From: an uncultured Candidatus Poseidoniales archaeon
GTDB lineage: Archaea > Thermoplasmatota > Poseidoniia > Poseidoniales > Thalassarchaeaceae
DNA length: 64,000 bases
Direction of reading: 5' to 3'
NCBI GenBank assembly: GCA_902560445.1
Contig: CACELO010000001.1
Coordinates: 62,001 to 126,000, forward strand
Of the stretch, positions 1 through 10,598 are shown one piece after another. Each line of letters opens with the position of its first letter. Positions within the stretch are counted from its first letter, which is position 1. The position numbers and the translations under genes are program-made. The notes below the pieces were generated by a model that did not search any database, was not told the origin of the DNA, and worked only from the letters and a program-made list of their open reading frames with translations.

Positions 1-996
1 CCCACGGAAGATATATGGGAATCCGAGTACGTTGTTTATCTGATTCGGGTAATCAGAGCGTCCGGTAGCAATTATTGCATCATCTCGAACAGCTTGTACA
101 TCGTTTGGTAATATCTCAGGGTCAGGGTTTGCAAGAGCGAATATCAATGGGCGTTCGGCCATAGATTCGACCATTTCCCCGGAGACTACTCCACCTTTCG
201 AAAGACCGAGGAATACATCAGCATCAATCATTGCCTCTACCAATCCTCCATCATCGACATCTCTTGCAAAGGCTAGTTTGAATTGATTTAAATCACCAGC
301 ATCACCACGTGATTTGGTAAGGATTCCCTTACTATCACACATCAGCAGATTATCCGCATTAACTCCTAGACGAAGATAGTGCTGAGCACAAGAAATCGCA
401 CTAGCACCAGCGCCTGAAATCACTACCTTAACTTCTGAGACATTTTTTTCTACGACTTCCAACCCATTGATTAGAGCGGCACCGGAGATAATTGCAGTAC
501 CATGCTGGTCGTCGTGCATTACCGGGATATCTAATTCGGCGACGAGTCTTCGTTCGATTTCGAAGCATTCTGGCGCCTTGATATCCTCGAGGTTGATTCC
601 TCCGAAAGTAGGGGCAATCGCTTTCACCGCTTCGACAAATTCGTCAACATCAGTTCTGTCTACCTCGATATCAAAAACGTCGATATCTGCGAATGCCTTG
701 AACAAGAGCCCTTTTCCTTCCATTACCGGTTTTCCGGCAAGCGCACCAATATCGCCTAACCCAAGTACTGCTGTACCATTGCTAACAACAGCTACCAAGT
801 TCCCCTTCGAGGTGTACTTGTAAGCATCATCTGGGTTCTCGGCAATTTCCTCGCAAGGATATGCAACACCTGGAGAATACGCTAGCGAGAGTTCACGAGC
901 AGTTCCATGTGGCTTTGTTGGCTCCACTCGGATTTTTCCGGCTGGCTCAGTAGCGTGATATTCTAACGCCTCCTGACGCAATCGGTCCTCGTCCAT
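1..996 (-). CDS. Malic enzyme (NAD(P)-dependent, oxaloacetate-decarboxylating), 3' part cut by window edge
   Basis: The reverse strand reads open from an ATG at 996 to base 1, giving 332 residues with no stop. The N-terminal half carries the malic-enzyme signature region (YSPGVAYPC, then [15 protein letters not shown] and [11 protein letters not shown]), followed by [10 protein letters not shown] and HDDQHGTA. A Rossmann region ([13 protein letters not shown]) follows, and then SKGGVVS and [10 protein letters not shown]. Known members convert malate to pyruvate and CO2 and supply NAD(P)H and pyruvate in the cytosol. The usual single-domain enzyme is about 400 residues or more, so perhaps a fifth or more is missing to the left; a C-terminal phosphotransacetylase-like extension cannot be excluded. 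The gene diverges from the giant secreted protein across about 190 bases. Choice between NAD and NADP cannot be made here. Confidence 0.93.
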   Translation of the reverse strand, partial: MDEDRLRQEALEYHATEPAGKIRVEPTKPHGTARELSLAYSPGVAYPCEEIAENPDDAYKYTSKGNLVAVVSNGTAVLGLGDIGALAGKPVMEGKGLLFKAFADIDVFDIEVDRTDVDEFVEAVKAIAPTFGGINLEDIKAPECFEIERRLVAELDIPVMHDDQHGTAIISGAALINGLEVVEKNVSEVKVVISGAGASAISCAQHYLRLGVNADNLLMCDSKGILTKSRGDAGDLNQFKLAFARDVDDGGLVEAMIDADVFLGLSKGGVVSGEMVESMAERPLIFALANPDPEILPNDVQAVRDDAIIATGRSDYPNQINNVLGFPYIFRG

Positions 997-1100
997 ACCT
1001 AACCCTCGAGAATCTTCGGGCCATACACCCCTCTTTGATGCTATCCTACACAATTCGAGTGTTTTATCGGCCCATTGAAATGCCCTTTTTAGGCACAACA

Positions 1101-1118
1101 CTCCCTCCTTAGAGGGAG
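1101..1118. promoter_or_regulatory. Perfect 7-bp stem-loop in the divergent promoter region
   Basis: CTCCCTC (1101-1107), a CTTA loop and GAGGGAG (1112-1118) form a perfect inverted repeat between the malic enzyme and the giant surface protein, 67 bases before the latter's start. It could be a DNA operator or a 5' RNA hairpin; nothing in the sequence decides this. Confidence 0.4.
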
Positions 1119-1184
1119 ACTTATGTACAAATCAACTAACCCACCCTTTCTTAATGGGAACAAGTAGGCCGATGGTTCGTAGCC

Positions 1185-4100
1185 ATGTCTAATCCTCGTC
1201 AATTGCTGAGCAAGCGCAGGTCTGCTTTGCTTCTTGCAACATTGATGCTTTTGTTACCCTGGTCTGCGTATTCTGCAGTAAATGAGTTAGATTCTGAGCA
1301 AGAAACCCGTGAGGTTTCGCAGGCTGCTTGGGGCGCCACAGGAAGCAACGATACCGGATGGATTGATTTGGTCGCCACTGGTGCCGATCCAGATAATGGA
1401 AGCTATGCCTACAGTGACTTATTCTTGCCATTTGCTCCGGGCGCTCAGATTTCGAATTTAACCTTCGAAATTGCAGTAAACGGATCGGCTGGATATTACG
1501 CTAATGAGCCGCAAATTACTCTCATGGATACTCAAACTCCTATTCTAGATTGGAGAGGTTATGGAGACTTAGGTCAGCAGAATGAGATGGAAAATAACCC
1601 ACCTAGCGTTCTCGATGGTACTCTAAGCACTCATCTCAAACCCAACTCAATTTCTGATGCCTCATGGGAATTACCGGGCGGAGTAACACTCACTGACATG
1701 GTAATTGAAGCCTTAAGGCCGGCCGACCCAATGGTATCCTACTCTTCAGTGAACATAGATATTCATGCATCAGCGGTAAATCCCCACGATGGCCGGTTGT
1801 ACATATTACTCGATGACGACCTAATCCACTTAGATGCCCGTTCTCAAAAGCCAATTGTAGATATTGAAACAGGAATCATGGGAAGATCGTTAGCTGTAGA
1901 CAGTGACGCTGGAACTTTACTAATTGGAACAGAAGACGGTTTAGTCCTTTCACGTAGTTTGTACGATTCCTCTACAATGCCAAATGAAAAGGGCCCTGCG
2001 GGTACTCAAAACGCTGGAATTTATGCACTTACAGTCGATGATTATGGAACAATATGGGCTGCTGGAAATTGTACTATTCACTTCAAGCCGGTTGGTGAAG
2101 TAGTTTGGAATGAGTATGATTACTGTTCGACACAAAACATTGAGACGCCCTCAGACATTATGATAATTGGCGATAGTGTCTACTTGGCAACAACAAATTC
2201 TGGAGTCCACATTCTCAACTACATTACTTCATCTTCCTCGGGCAGTGTTTCTGTATCAATCGATTCCCAAACAGATTGGAGCACCCAAAACTTCCTTTCA
2301 TCAGACCAAATTACCGACCTCGAGGTTGTCGGTAACCATCTCCTAATCGCAACCTCTGATTCAGGCATCAACCGTAGGGACTTGATTGCACAATCTTGGA
2401 TCGCCACTTGGTCAACAAATAACTGGTTGGCCTCGAATCAAATTCACGGTTTATCTCTTACACCTGGTTGGCTCCATATTCTCGCTGGTACCACAGTTCA
2501 TGCCTACGATACTAATACGCTAATCTTCCAATCTCAGAATCAACTCTCACAACTTGGTTTGTATGGAAATGGTGCAATGGCCATAGCATGGCCGGCCCAT
2601 CCCGTCCGAGGACCTATTACTTCTACCGCCCTATTCAGTGATGATTCCGGAACTCTTGGAATGCAAATTGCAGAGAATCCCGCTGGTACTCTGACTCTAG
2701 TTAGTGGGCCCTCAATCGATGGAATGAATGTAGTCTCTCGCATCAATGATGGCGAGGGTTGGGAGATTTGGGTCGCAAGCGGTAGAATAATCGATCGATA
2801 TGATGAGGCGGATCGTACCTGGAAGATACCAATCGATATTCGTGATTATGTTAGCAACCCCGGCCAAATTGTTGCAATTCAACAAGATGATAACGAAAAG
2901 GTTTGGATTGGAACAAGTAATGCTGGAGTTTTGAGGTTAGAAAATACCGATGGAAGTTACATCGGAACCGTATCAGGATTAAGCTCAAACGAAGTTAGTT
3001 CCCTGGCCTTTGACGATATCAATGGATACTTGGTAGTTGGACACAGCGAGTCTGGAATATCCATAATCGATACTAATCAGATGACATTAGTTGACACAAT
3101 TACTACTTCAAATGGACTAGATTCCGACTTTGTTAATTCAGTCACGACTAGGTTCGGAATAGCATACATGGCCACCCCAGACAAGGGAGTAATGCGAGTA
3201 GAACTGTCCACTTCAACAATCATCGGGTCTTGGCAATCTCTTGGCGCCGACGATTTGGATGCGACCCCAGTTGCAATTGATGGCGATATAGTATACATCG
3301 GACTGTACGAGTTTGGAATTCTTGTTGTAGACAGGCTAACTGGTGATATTTCCGATCTCTGGAATCAGGATACAAATTCGCTTCCTGATGATGATGTCTT
3401 ATCTCTAGAAATGGATGATTTCGGAGGTCTATTAGTCGGTACAGAAGGATCATTCTCTCGGTATGATGGTAGCACTTGGACAACATTGACAACCAGTGGT
3501 TCATGGTGGAACAGACCCAGTGTATTCTACGACGTAACTAGCGATGGAGATGGACTCTACGCTGGCACAAACAGAGGAGCCTGTAAATGGAACTGGCAAT
3601 ACCAATTCCAAGATTGTGTAAGTTCTGGTGACGGTCTTGAAAGTCGCTTTGTTTACACAATAGAAATGCTGGCTCCAGATAGGGCATATACTGGAGGGAA
3701 CCAAGGTGCTGGCATCGTAAACATGGACAACTTCTCTGTAATTGAGACTTGGACAGCGGGTGATGATACTCAGCGCGCTCGAACCGTCAAAGTTGATGAT
3801 ACTCTCTACCTCGGTTTCGAAAACACCGGTATAGCTCGTTATGACTTGGTCAACAATGAATGGCTGACCACTTGGGATGGCGATCAAGGATACATCGATG
3901 ATGACGATGTAACCGCCTTAGTGCCGGGTCTGACTTACGGTACTATTTGGGCCGGGGGTGACTTCGGACTCACACTAATTGATGTCATCAATGACATAGT
4001 ACTCATTTCTTGGGATAGAGGCTCTAATCCAAATGGTCCTACTTTGTCCAATTCAATCCCTGCTGACATAGAGATCTATGGCGATATTTTGCATTACTCA

Positions 4101-7100
4101 ACCCAGCGTTCAACCAATTGGTGGGGTGGTGGCTCCGATAGTATCTACCGCATCAATCTGACAACGAATACTAGCCTGACAACCATAGAGGTAGATGACC
4201 GAACTGGGTGGAATGGAGTAATCAATGGAATTGGAATAGTTGACGACCAATTATGGATAGGTATTCGGCCAACGCAGACCTGGAATAATGGGGCGGGAAC
4301 GATTGTTCGTTGGAACATGACAAATGAATCATGGGAAGATGATTTAGCTACAATTGGTAATGTGCAGCGAGTAAACGCTAGATTCCTTGGTGAATGTTTT
4401 CCACTCAATACAAGTTCGTGTGAACTATGGGTAGCCTATGGAAATTTCATTCTAAGGAGGTTCAATGCAGACACTATGACGTTACTCGATGAGTGGACGG
4501 ATGTGGATGGCCCTATTCGTGGAATGGAAGAATTCGAAGGCGAATACCTCTTTGCTAGTATGAATGGTATCCTTCGATGGGACCCTGTAAACGATACTTG
4601 GCTGGATTCATGGACTCCAGGAGACGGTCTACCATCGAGCACGGAAGAGGAATTCTACTCCATGGAAGTCGTCGGTAACGACCTATGGCTTGGAAATATG
4701 GAATCGAGCGGATGGAACTCAAATGCACAGATATTGAGAAAAGATGGAACCACCGGCAATTGGTCTTCATGGGACTTAGGGACTGGAGATATCCCAGGTG
4801 GATATGCAGCAGACATCAAAGTTTGCGATGACATTGTCCACGTTGCTATAGGAGCCCGATTTTGGTGGGGCAATCAAGGCGGTGTCGCCCGGTACGACCT
4901 TGTAGACCACGATTCAGATTCAATAACTAATGAATGGATTAGTGCGATGACATCTGGTAACTCAGGACTTTCAAATAATGATCCGAGAGCCGTTACTTGT
5001 GACGAAGGTAATGACATCCTTTACATTGCATACGACACTGAGGGAGTCGGTTTTGATCGCTACAACTACAATACCGATACATATCTTCCAACGCTCACTT
5101 CTGCCGATGGAATCAGTGAGGACAGAATTTTCCCTGGTGGATTATTACACGACAATAACGTCCTCTTTGCTGCACATCAGTACGATAACCAAGGTGGAAT
5201 CTCTCGTTTGATAACTTCAGGAACAGCAACCGCAAACGGACAAGTCTTAGACCCTGGAATGGATGGTTGTTCGATAGAGAGAGCACCATCATCCACGGGA
5301 CAAGTGATTTACGCGGTAGGAAGGTCAGGTCAAACGACGGGTCTGAATAGAGTCGATAGATTGGATAGCTCAGGATTAATTGCAAGTGGTTATGACGAAT
5401 TAGCTGGACTTACCAGTGGCCGTGTTCAAGAAATTGTCTCTAACGATACTCATGTTTGGATTACCTCAGCATTGGACTCTAGCTCATTCTATGGCTCCTC
5501 TATCCTTCAGGGACAACTCCTATCAAATGGCTCTGTACGATGGGAATATGGTTACAATTTCCAGCAAGACGTTGTCAATGAAATGACCTTGGAGGGAGAG
5601 ACTCTGTGGGTAAGTACAGCCGGCCGTGGTCTCAAGGCAATTGACTTGAAGCAACGGCGTGTATTATCCACTCCACCGGCTCTTCACGCACAAATGGATG
5701 GAATGATAATCGAAAACAACACAATGTATGTTGGACTAATGGGTAGTGAAGGCTCATCGGCTGGATTCCAAACATTCGATACCGTAAATCGGCAATGGGG
5801 CTATGGAAGTCTAATCGCTGGATTACCAAGTAATCTCGTCCGTGATTTCATGGTTTATGGAGACCATATCATGATAGCAACCCATGGTGGAATTGGAATG
5901 TATAATACCACTCGTGATGATTGGGATAATCCGATTACTACCATCGATGGGTTACCCTCACCAATAATCACTCACTTACATTCAATCAATACTACAATTC
6001 AGGGCGGTGGAAAGGTTCTGGCTGGTGGCGCCGCAGGTGTTACAGTCCTGCACGGATCTAATCTCTCAATCCTCAATACCTTAGGATTTAATGATGGCCT
6101 GATGGGCAATACAGTAAGTGGTATTACAGAAGCAGGGCCTATTTCACGAGTCGTACAGAATCCAGATGGAACCAACTCTACTCTTTACCACGACGCGGCG
6201 ATATTCATTTCTCACAACGGACAGGGGCCAACAAGACCTGGAGTAGCAGCATGGGACTTGACTACTGATATGGCAAATGGTACCTATAACATCGATATGA
6301 TTCCAAGCAATGATGTTCGCGCGATTGTCGCTGATGATTGGGGAGTACATGTTGCAACTGATGTTGCTCCTATCGTACATTGGAATGGTAGTATGATGCA
6401 AATGGAGACAGGTGTCAGCACCAGCTCTCTACTATCTTGGCCTCCATACCAAATTCACAGTGATGGTCAACACCTCGTAGTAATGAGTCCGAGAGGACTT
6501 GATGTTTTAGATACAGATGGAAGTCATGACCTAGTTAGTAATCGGGTAGCAACAGGTCTACAAGGAGGATACATTGATTTCAGTGGATTCTATGCTGTAG
6601 GAAATGATGGCCTACATGTCTACAAACCAGTCATTAGTCTACAAGAAACAGCAAGAGAAAATCAACGCCGTGCAGACCCGTTAACCTTGTTGTATGGCGG
6701 TCGATCGTGGGACATAACCAATACAACTCACCCCGGAATGGCAACTGTACTAGTCACCTCTGATAATCCAATTAAAATCCCTGAATCCTCCAACTCTGCG
6801 GCACCAGGAAAACTTCCGATGCACGTCGAAACTATGACCATTCTCGCACCCCAAAGAGGAGCATGGGTTTGGGCCCGTTCGACTTCGTTGAATTATACCG
6901 GAAGCTGGGATTTGGCCGCTAGTAATGGGGGGATACAACAGGCCTTCCAATCAGCAATCTCCGCAGTAGGGCCTGGAACCTCATCTGCGATTTTACACAT
7001 CCAATTACAGTCTCCTCAGGATGGAGCAATGCAGGTTCGATTAACCTACGATTGGGAACGAATTGAGGTCCCAACTGTAATTACCAATCTAGCCGATAGA

Positions 7101-9773
7101 CCAAACGATGGTGGAGGTGTAATTGAAGCCTCTTGGTTACCAGCAGAAGATGCTGCATGGCACGCTTACAGATTGTATGTATGGGATTCAACAGCTGACC
7201 CACTATGGGAACCAGATAAAGAGGATCTAGGCTCATTCTCTACATACATCAGATCAGACTTATGGTCTCGTACAAATGCAACCGTAACAAGAGCGGATAA
7301 TGCCGGTGTAGCCGAGCAATTGCGAGATGATCGACAATACCGTGCAGCAGTTGTCATTGAGTATGCAGATGGTTCTCTGGGCGTTCCAATGACATATCCT
7401 CAAAATATTACTCCAACAGATGAGATTCCAGCCGCTCCTGCTTGGATGACTGCAAATCCAGTTTCAGGCGGGGCAGCGGGTACCATTTTCTTAGAATGGG
7501 CTACATGTACTGAACTCGACCCAGATCGGGTGAGGATTTGGGCAGTACAACAGGAGATTACTACTGTCGTTGGACTTTCAGATCCATTCGAATTCCATTG
7601 GAGTACCGGAAACACAACCGCCTTACAGTTGGAAGGTGGAGTTGCATATTGGTTTGCATCGGTTTGTGTTGATGAAGCAGGACAATCATCAATCAATAAT
7701 GCTACAATAATCGGTCCTGTGGTTACCGCAGGAGGTCTAGATGATGGGATTCCACCTGCACCGATTACCGGAACAACAGCCTTCGACGTTCCGAATGATG
7801 AAGGTGGAAGAATAAATGTCACTTGGAATGCAAATACTGAGGAAGACTGTACCTACTACGCAGTATATGCTCTACCAGCCTCTGGCTGGCAACCCCCTTC
7901 AACAGTAGACGGTTGGCCAGTTGCAGGATATACAGACAGTTGTGAAACAACTTCAATCATCATCGATTCACTTGGAACAGGTGGTCTAATCGATGGAACA
8001 GTCTACTGGATTGGAGTCGTTGCCTTCGATGATTGGGGTAATGGTGATGTCGACAATGTACTAGTCGTTGATGCTACTCCTGCGGCCGATTTCGATGGTG
8101 AAGCAATACCTCCAGATCGCGTGACCGGTCTAGACGCATGGGATTATCCAGAAGATGACGGTTCAGCCATTGATATTCGATGGAATCGTTCATCCGCAGA
8201 TGACTTCTCATTCTACACAGTCTGGGTTTCCGAGTACCCATTAAATGATGTAACTGAGATTTGGGACTCCTGCAGCGAAAACCCATTAGAATGTGGTTTA
8301 GTAGTCATTAACCAGCGTCAATTTGGTGCTAACTTCCAATTAGAATACACTGCAGAAAATGCCCTTTATGGCAGCTCGCTAGATTCTTTGCAATTAGGCC
8401 CAATCCAATCGATGATTCCTCTTTATGTCACTGTCACTATTCACGACGTCACTGGAAATGTGCATCTAAGTGGACTCTCGGAACACATGGTCTTAGTAAC
8501 TCCGATGGATAATCGCGGAGACGTATCTCCCCCCGACCGTCTTCAATCCCCCGTACTCAGTGATAGACCAAATGATGCAGGCAATGCCATGTTCGTGGAA
8601 TTCCCATCAAGTGATTCCTCCGACATCGCCGAATACTGGATTTACGCGGTAATAGATACTCCCGTTCTATTGCAGAGAATAGATGACCTACAACCCACTT
8701 TGATAGTTGACAGAGAACAGAGTCTTCCAGTCCTGCTAACTGAATTCTCCGCCTATGGAGGTGACATTGCTACACCATTGGTACCGAACCGTCGAATCTA
8801 TGTCGCAGTAGTCGCAGTAGATTCGTCAGGTAACGCTTGGACGAACAATCTTGCTAACACTTGGATAGAACTCGCTGACGAACTCTCCGCAGATCCGTGT
8901 CCAGAGTGTCCAGATGTTAGTGGCATAAGGGCCAGTTGGAATGCTGCAGGCTCTCTAATTGAGGTAAGTTGGGACAATGTCGACGACCCAATTTATGCAA
9001 GTTATTACGCCTTTGTCAGCCTTGATTCGTTCGACGATACAAGAAACGCCTCTTTGGTTAAGTCTGGTATTAGGGATACGATTTTGATTCTCAATGAATT
9101 CAATGGTGAGATGATAGATCGTGAAGATACCTATTGGATTGAGATTGTAACCTACAATGGAGAGGTTCACACATTCTATGCAGATCCTGTCGAAGTTCCA
9201 CCTTGGGAAGAATCTAGTTTCGGTACTACGCAACCAGGAGATGATGCAGCAGGTGAGTCTTGGGTCGATAGAATACTAGCGGGTGACATGAACATGGTAA
9301 TCATTGCACTCTCGGTAGTAATGTTGCTAATTGGGGCAATGATGTTCATCAGACCAAGAGGAGATTCTGCTCCGGAGCCCTGGGAGATGGGTGCTCTCGA
9401 AGTCGAGTTAGAAGAGCAAATGGAGCGGGAGGCTGCTGGCCTTACCGATGACGAAGACTTTGGTGTAGATGATTTGGAAATTGATGGTGGACTTGTCGCC
9501 AATGCTAGACGTAAGGAAGGAGAGACCTCTGAGGAAAACAACAGCGATTACACTGAGAATATGGTCAGTGCAGGAGGTCCAGTCGAAGATAATCTAGGCC
9601 CCACACCATCTGCAGATAGCGGTGTTATGGACGAATTACTAGGAGATGAGGATGAAGACTTAGATCTTGGGGACCTTGATGACATGGCAGACGACCTAAA
9701 CTTCGATGAATTGGATGAAGAAGAATCAAAAGATGACGATATTGACACATCGTTCTTAGACGAAATGCTCTGA
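1185..9773 (+). CDS. Giant secreted beta-propeller/FnIII surface protein with C-terminal membrane anchor and acidic cytoplasmic tail
   Basis: This is a 2862-residue protein. Residues 1 to about 31 form a signal peptide (basic start, hydrophobic core, cleavage near AYSA). A beta-rich domain fills about 45-190. From about 200 to 1900 come many propeller-blade motifs of the two-component-regulator-propeller kind, such as VWIGTSNAGVLRL, GLSSNEVSSLAFDD and IWAAGN. Four FnIII-like modules follow, opening at about nt 7100, 7790, 8145 and 8565 with related motifs (DRPNDGGG, DVPNDEGG, DYPEDDGS, DRPNDAGN), plus a fifth less regular one. One membrane helix lies at about 2703-2724. The last 140 residues would be cytoplasmic and end in a very acidic stretch (DEDEDLDLGDLDDMADD). 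The ATG at 1185 is the only sensible start; the upstream ATG at 1173 stops after six codons. The role is unknown; adhesion, polymer binding or sensing are inferences from domain type. Confidence 0.9.
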   Translation: MSNPRQLLSKRRSALLLATLMLLLPWSAYSAVNELDSEQETREVSQAAWGATGSNDTGWIDLVATGADPDNGSYAYSDLFLPFAPGAQISNLTFEIAVNGSAGYYANEPQITLMDTQTPILDWRGYGDLGQQNEMENNPPSVLDGTLSTHLKPNSISDASWELPGGVTLTDMVIEALRPADPMVSYSSVNIDIHASAVNPHDGRLYILLDDDLIHLDARSQKPIVDIETGIMGRSLAVDSDAGTLLIGTEDGLVLSRSLYDSSTMPNEKGPAGTQNAGIYALTVDDYGTIWAAGNCTIHFKPVGEVVWNEYDYCSTQNIETPSDIMIIGDSVYLATTNSGVHILNYITSSSSGSVSVSIDSQTDWSTQNFLSSDQITDLEVVGNHLLIATSDSGINRRDLIAQSWIATWSTNNWLASNQIHGLSLTPGWLHILAGTTVHAYDTNTLIFQSQNQLSQLGLYGNGAMAIAWPAHPVRGPITSTALFSDDSGTLGMQIAENPAGTLTLVSGPSIDGMNVVSRINDGEGWEIWVASGRIIDRYDEADRTWKIPIDIRDYVSNPGQIVAIQQDDNEKVWIGTSNAGVLRLENTDGSYIGTVSGLSSNEVSSLAFDDINGYLVVGHSESGISIIDTNQMTLVDTITTSNGLDSDFVNSVTTRFGIAYMATPDKGVMRVELSTSTIIGSWQSLGADDLDATPVAIDGDIVYIGLYEFGILVVDRLTGDISDLWNQDTNSLPDDDVLSLEMDDFGGLLVGTEGSFSRYDGSTWTTLTTSGSWWNRPSVFYDVTSDGDGLYAGTNRGACKWNWQYQFQDCVSSGDGLESRFVYTIEMLAPDRAYTGGNQGAGIVNMDNFSVIETWTAGDDTQRARTVKVDDTLYLGFENTGIARYDLVNNEWLTTWDGDQGYIDDDDVTALVPGLTYGTIWAGGDFGLTLIDVINDIVLISWDRGSNPNGPTLSNSIPADIEIYGDILHYSTQRSTNWWGGGSDSIYRINLTTNTSLTTIEVDDRTGWNGVINGIGIVDDQLWIGIRPTQTWNNGAGTIVRWNMTNESWEDDLATIGNVQRVNARFLGECFPLNTSSCELWVAYGNFILRRFNADTMTLLDEWTDVDGPIRGMEEFEGEYLFASMNGILRWDPVNDTWLDSWTPGDGLPSSTEEEFYSMEVVGNDLWLGNMESSGWNSNAQILRKDGTTGNWSSWDLGTGDIPGGYAADIKVCDDIVHVAIGARFWWGNQGGVARYDLVDHDSDSITNEWISAMTSGNSGLSNNDPRAVTCDEGNDILYIAYDTEGVGFDRYNYNTDTYLPTLTSADGISEDRIFPGGLLHDNNVLFAAHQYDNQGGISRLITSGTATANGQVLDPGMDGCSIERAPSSTGQVIYAVGRSGQTTGLNRVDRLDSSGLIASGYDELAGLTSGRVQEIVSNDTHVWITSALDSSSFYGSSILQGQLLSNGSVRWEYGYNFQQDVVNEMTLEGETLWVSTAGRGLKAIDLKQRRVLSTPPALHAQMDGMIIENNTMYVGLMGSEGSSAGFQTFDTVNRQWGYGSLIAGLPSNLVRDFMVYGDHIMIATHGGIGMYNTTRDDWDNPITTIDGLPSPIITHLHSINTTIQGGGKVLAGGAAGVTVLHGSNLSILNTLGFNDGLMGNTVSGITEAGPISRVVQNPDGTNSTLYHDAAIFISHNGQGPTRPGVAAWDLTTDMANGTYNIDMIPSNDVRAIVADDWGVHVATDVAPIVHWNGSMMQMETGVSTSSLLSWPPYQIHSDGQHLVVMSPRGLDVLDTDGSHDLVSNRVATGLQGGYIDFSGFYAVGNDGLHVYKPVISLQETARENQRRADPLTLLYGGRSWDITNTTHPGMATVLVTSDNPIKIPESSNSAAPGKLPMHVETMTILAPQRGAWVWARSTSLNYTGSWDLAASNGGIQQAFQSAISAVGPGTSSAILHIQLQSPQDGAMQVRLTYDWERIEVPTVITNLADRPNDGGGVIEASWLPAEDAAWHAYRLYVWDSTADPLWEPDKEDLGSFSTYIRSDLWSRTNATVTRADNAGVAEQLRDDRQYRAAVVIEYADGSLGVPMTYPQNITPTDEIPAAPAWMTANPVSGGAAGTIFLEWATCTELDPDRVRIWAVQQEITTVVGLSDPFEFHWSTGNTTALQLEGGVAYWFASVCVDEAGQSSINNATIIGPVVTAGGLDDGIPPAPITGTTAFDVPNDEGGRINVTWNANTEEDCTYYAVYALPASGWQPPSTVDGWPVAGYTDSCETTSIIIDSLGTGGLIDGTVYWIGVVAFDDWGNGDVDNVLVVDATPAADFDGEAIPPDRVTGLDAWDYPEDDGSAIDIRWNRSSADDFSFYTVWVSEYPLNDVTEIWDSCSENPLECGLVVINQRQFGANFQLEYTAENALYGSSLDSLQLGPIQSMIPLYVTVTIHDVTGNVHLSGLSEHMVLVTPMDNRGDVSPPDRLQSPVLSDRPNDAGNAMFVEFPSSDSSDIAEYWIYAVIDTPVLLQRIDDLQPTLIVDREQSLPVLLTEFSAYGGDIATPLVPNRRIYVAVVAVDSSGNAWTNNLANTWIELADELSADPCPECPDVSGIRASWNAAGSLIEVSWDNVDDPIYASYYAFVSLDSFDDTRNASLVKSGIRDTILILNEFNGEMIDREDTYWIEIVTYNGEVHTFYADPVEVPPWEESSFGTTQPGDDAAGESWVDRILAGDMNMVIIALSVVMLLIGAMMFIRPRGDSAPEPWEMGALEVELEEQMEREAAGLTDDEDFGVDDLEIDGGLVANARRKEGETSEENNSDYTENMVSAGGPVEDNLGPTPSADSGVMDELLGDEDEDLDLGDLDDMADDLNFDELDEEESKDDDIDTSFLDEML

Positions 9774-9817
9774 TTGTACCAGCATCGGGTTGAAGCCCTA
9801 TTCATCTATCGAGACCT

Positions 9818-10597
9818 ATGGATGGTGATCCGCGTTCCGAGGTATTCACGACCATCGCTTGGGATGGGGGAACGCGGCTATTAGCAGCCGACCTGCATAT
9901 TACTCGCCTTTTCCGACACGCGGAAATATTGGGATTCTATTTACCAGATAACCTACCAGAACTTATCTTTGAAGCACTTAGCAAATGTGAGATTCCTGGC
10001 GAATCAGTAGTAGGTGAAAATCAGGCGCCATTTTTGATTAAGCTCGGAGTCAATCCAAATGGCGAAGTCAATTTGATTCCCAGAGTAAACGGAAAATGGC
10101 CCAATCCAATGAGAGCAATTAGCCTTCCAGCACCTCGATGGGACGGTTCAGTAAGAGGAACTAAACACGGCGATTGGCAACCATATTTTGATGCTCGAGA
10201 GGTAGCAAAAGAGCATGGAGCGGATATATCTCTTCTATTCGATGGGGATATTCTAATTGATGGAGATAGGTGTATGCCTATTTTGCTGGATAACGATGGT
10301 ATTGCGTACTATCCAAAGCCTTCGGAAGGTGCACTAGACTCTGTCACTCTAGAACAAATCAGAGAAGGGATCGAGAGTGATGGAGTGCCTATTAGGGAAG
10401 CAAGACTGACTCTCCCAATGTTGCTACGGGCTTCTGAGATGATAGTCTTAGGAAGTGGCCTAGGAGTTCAAGCATTAGGTGAAATCGATGGAAGACAAAT
10501 CGGTCAACCAAATGGTAGATTGTATCAAGCGGCCTACAACGCCTGGATGATTCGATTACAGACTGCATGGATGAGACTGGAAGATTTGGAGGACTGA
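9818..10597 (+). CDS. Class IV aminotransferase-fold protein, probable 4-amino-4-deoxychorismate lyase (PabC-like)
   Basis: The 259-residue protein has the class IV PLP fold. Seen are the early HITRLFRH region, a GTKHGDW motif whose lysine (about residue 116) fits the PLP-binding position, and the late LGSGLGVQALGEIDGRQIG region typical of this family. Branched-chain aminotransferases, D-amino-acid aminotransferases and aminodeoxychorismate lyase share the fold. The lyase call rests on context: the stop codon is one base from the start of a fused aminodeoxychorismate synthase, so the pair would turn chorismate into p-aminobenzoate and pyruvate for folate-type or methanopterin-type cofactors. 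The gene begins 44 bases after the giant surface protein and may be read from its own promoter. Confidence 0.82.
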   Translation: MDGDPRSEVFTTIAWDGGTRLLAADLHITRLFRHAEILGFYLPDNLPELIFEALSKCEIPGESVVGENQAPFLIKLGVNPNGEVNLIPRVNGKWPNPMRAISLPAPRWDGSVRGTKHGDWQPYFDAREVAKEHGADISLLFDGDILIDGDRCMPILLDNDGIAYYPKPSEGALDSVTLEQIREGIESDGVPIREARLTLPMLLRASEMIVLGSGLGVQALGEIDGRQIGQPNGRLYQAAYNAWMIRLQTAWMRLEDLED

Positions 10598-10598
10598 A

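Noticed and set aside
467..823. A 118-codon plus-strand frame inside the malic enzyme
   Set aside because: It lies opposite a clearly conserved enzyme and is a Ser/Thr-rich shadow without its own signals.
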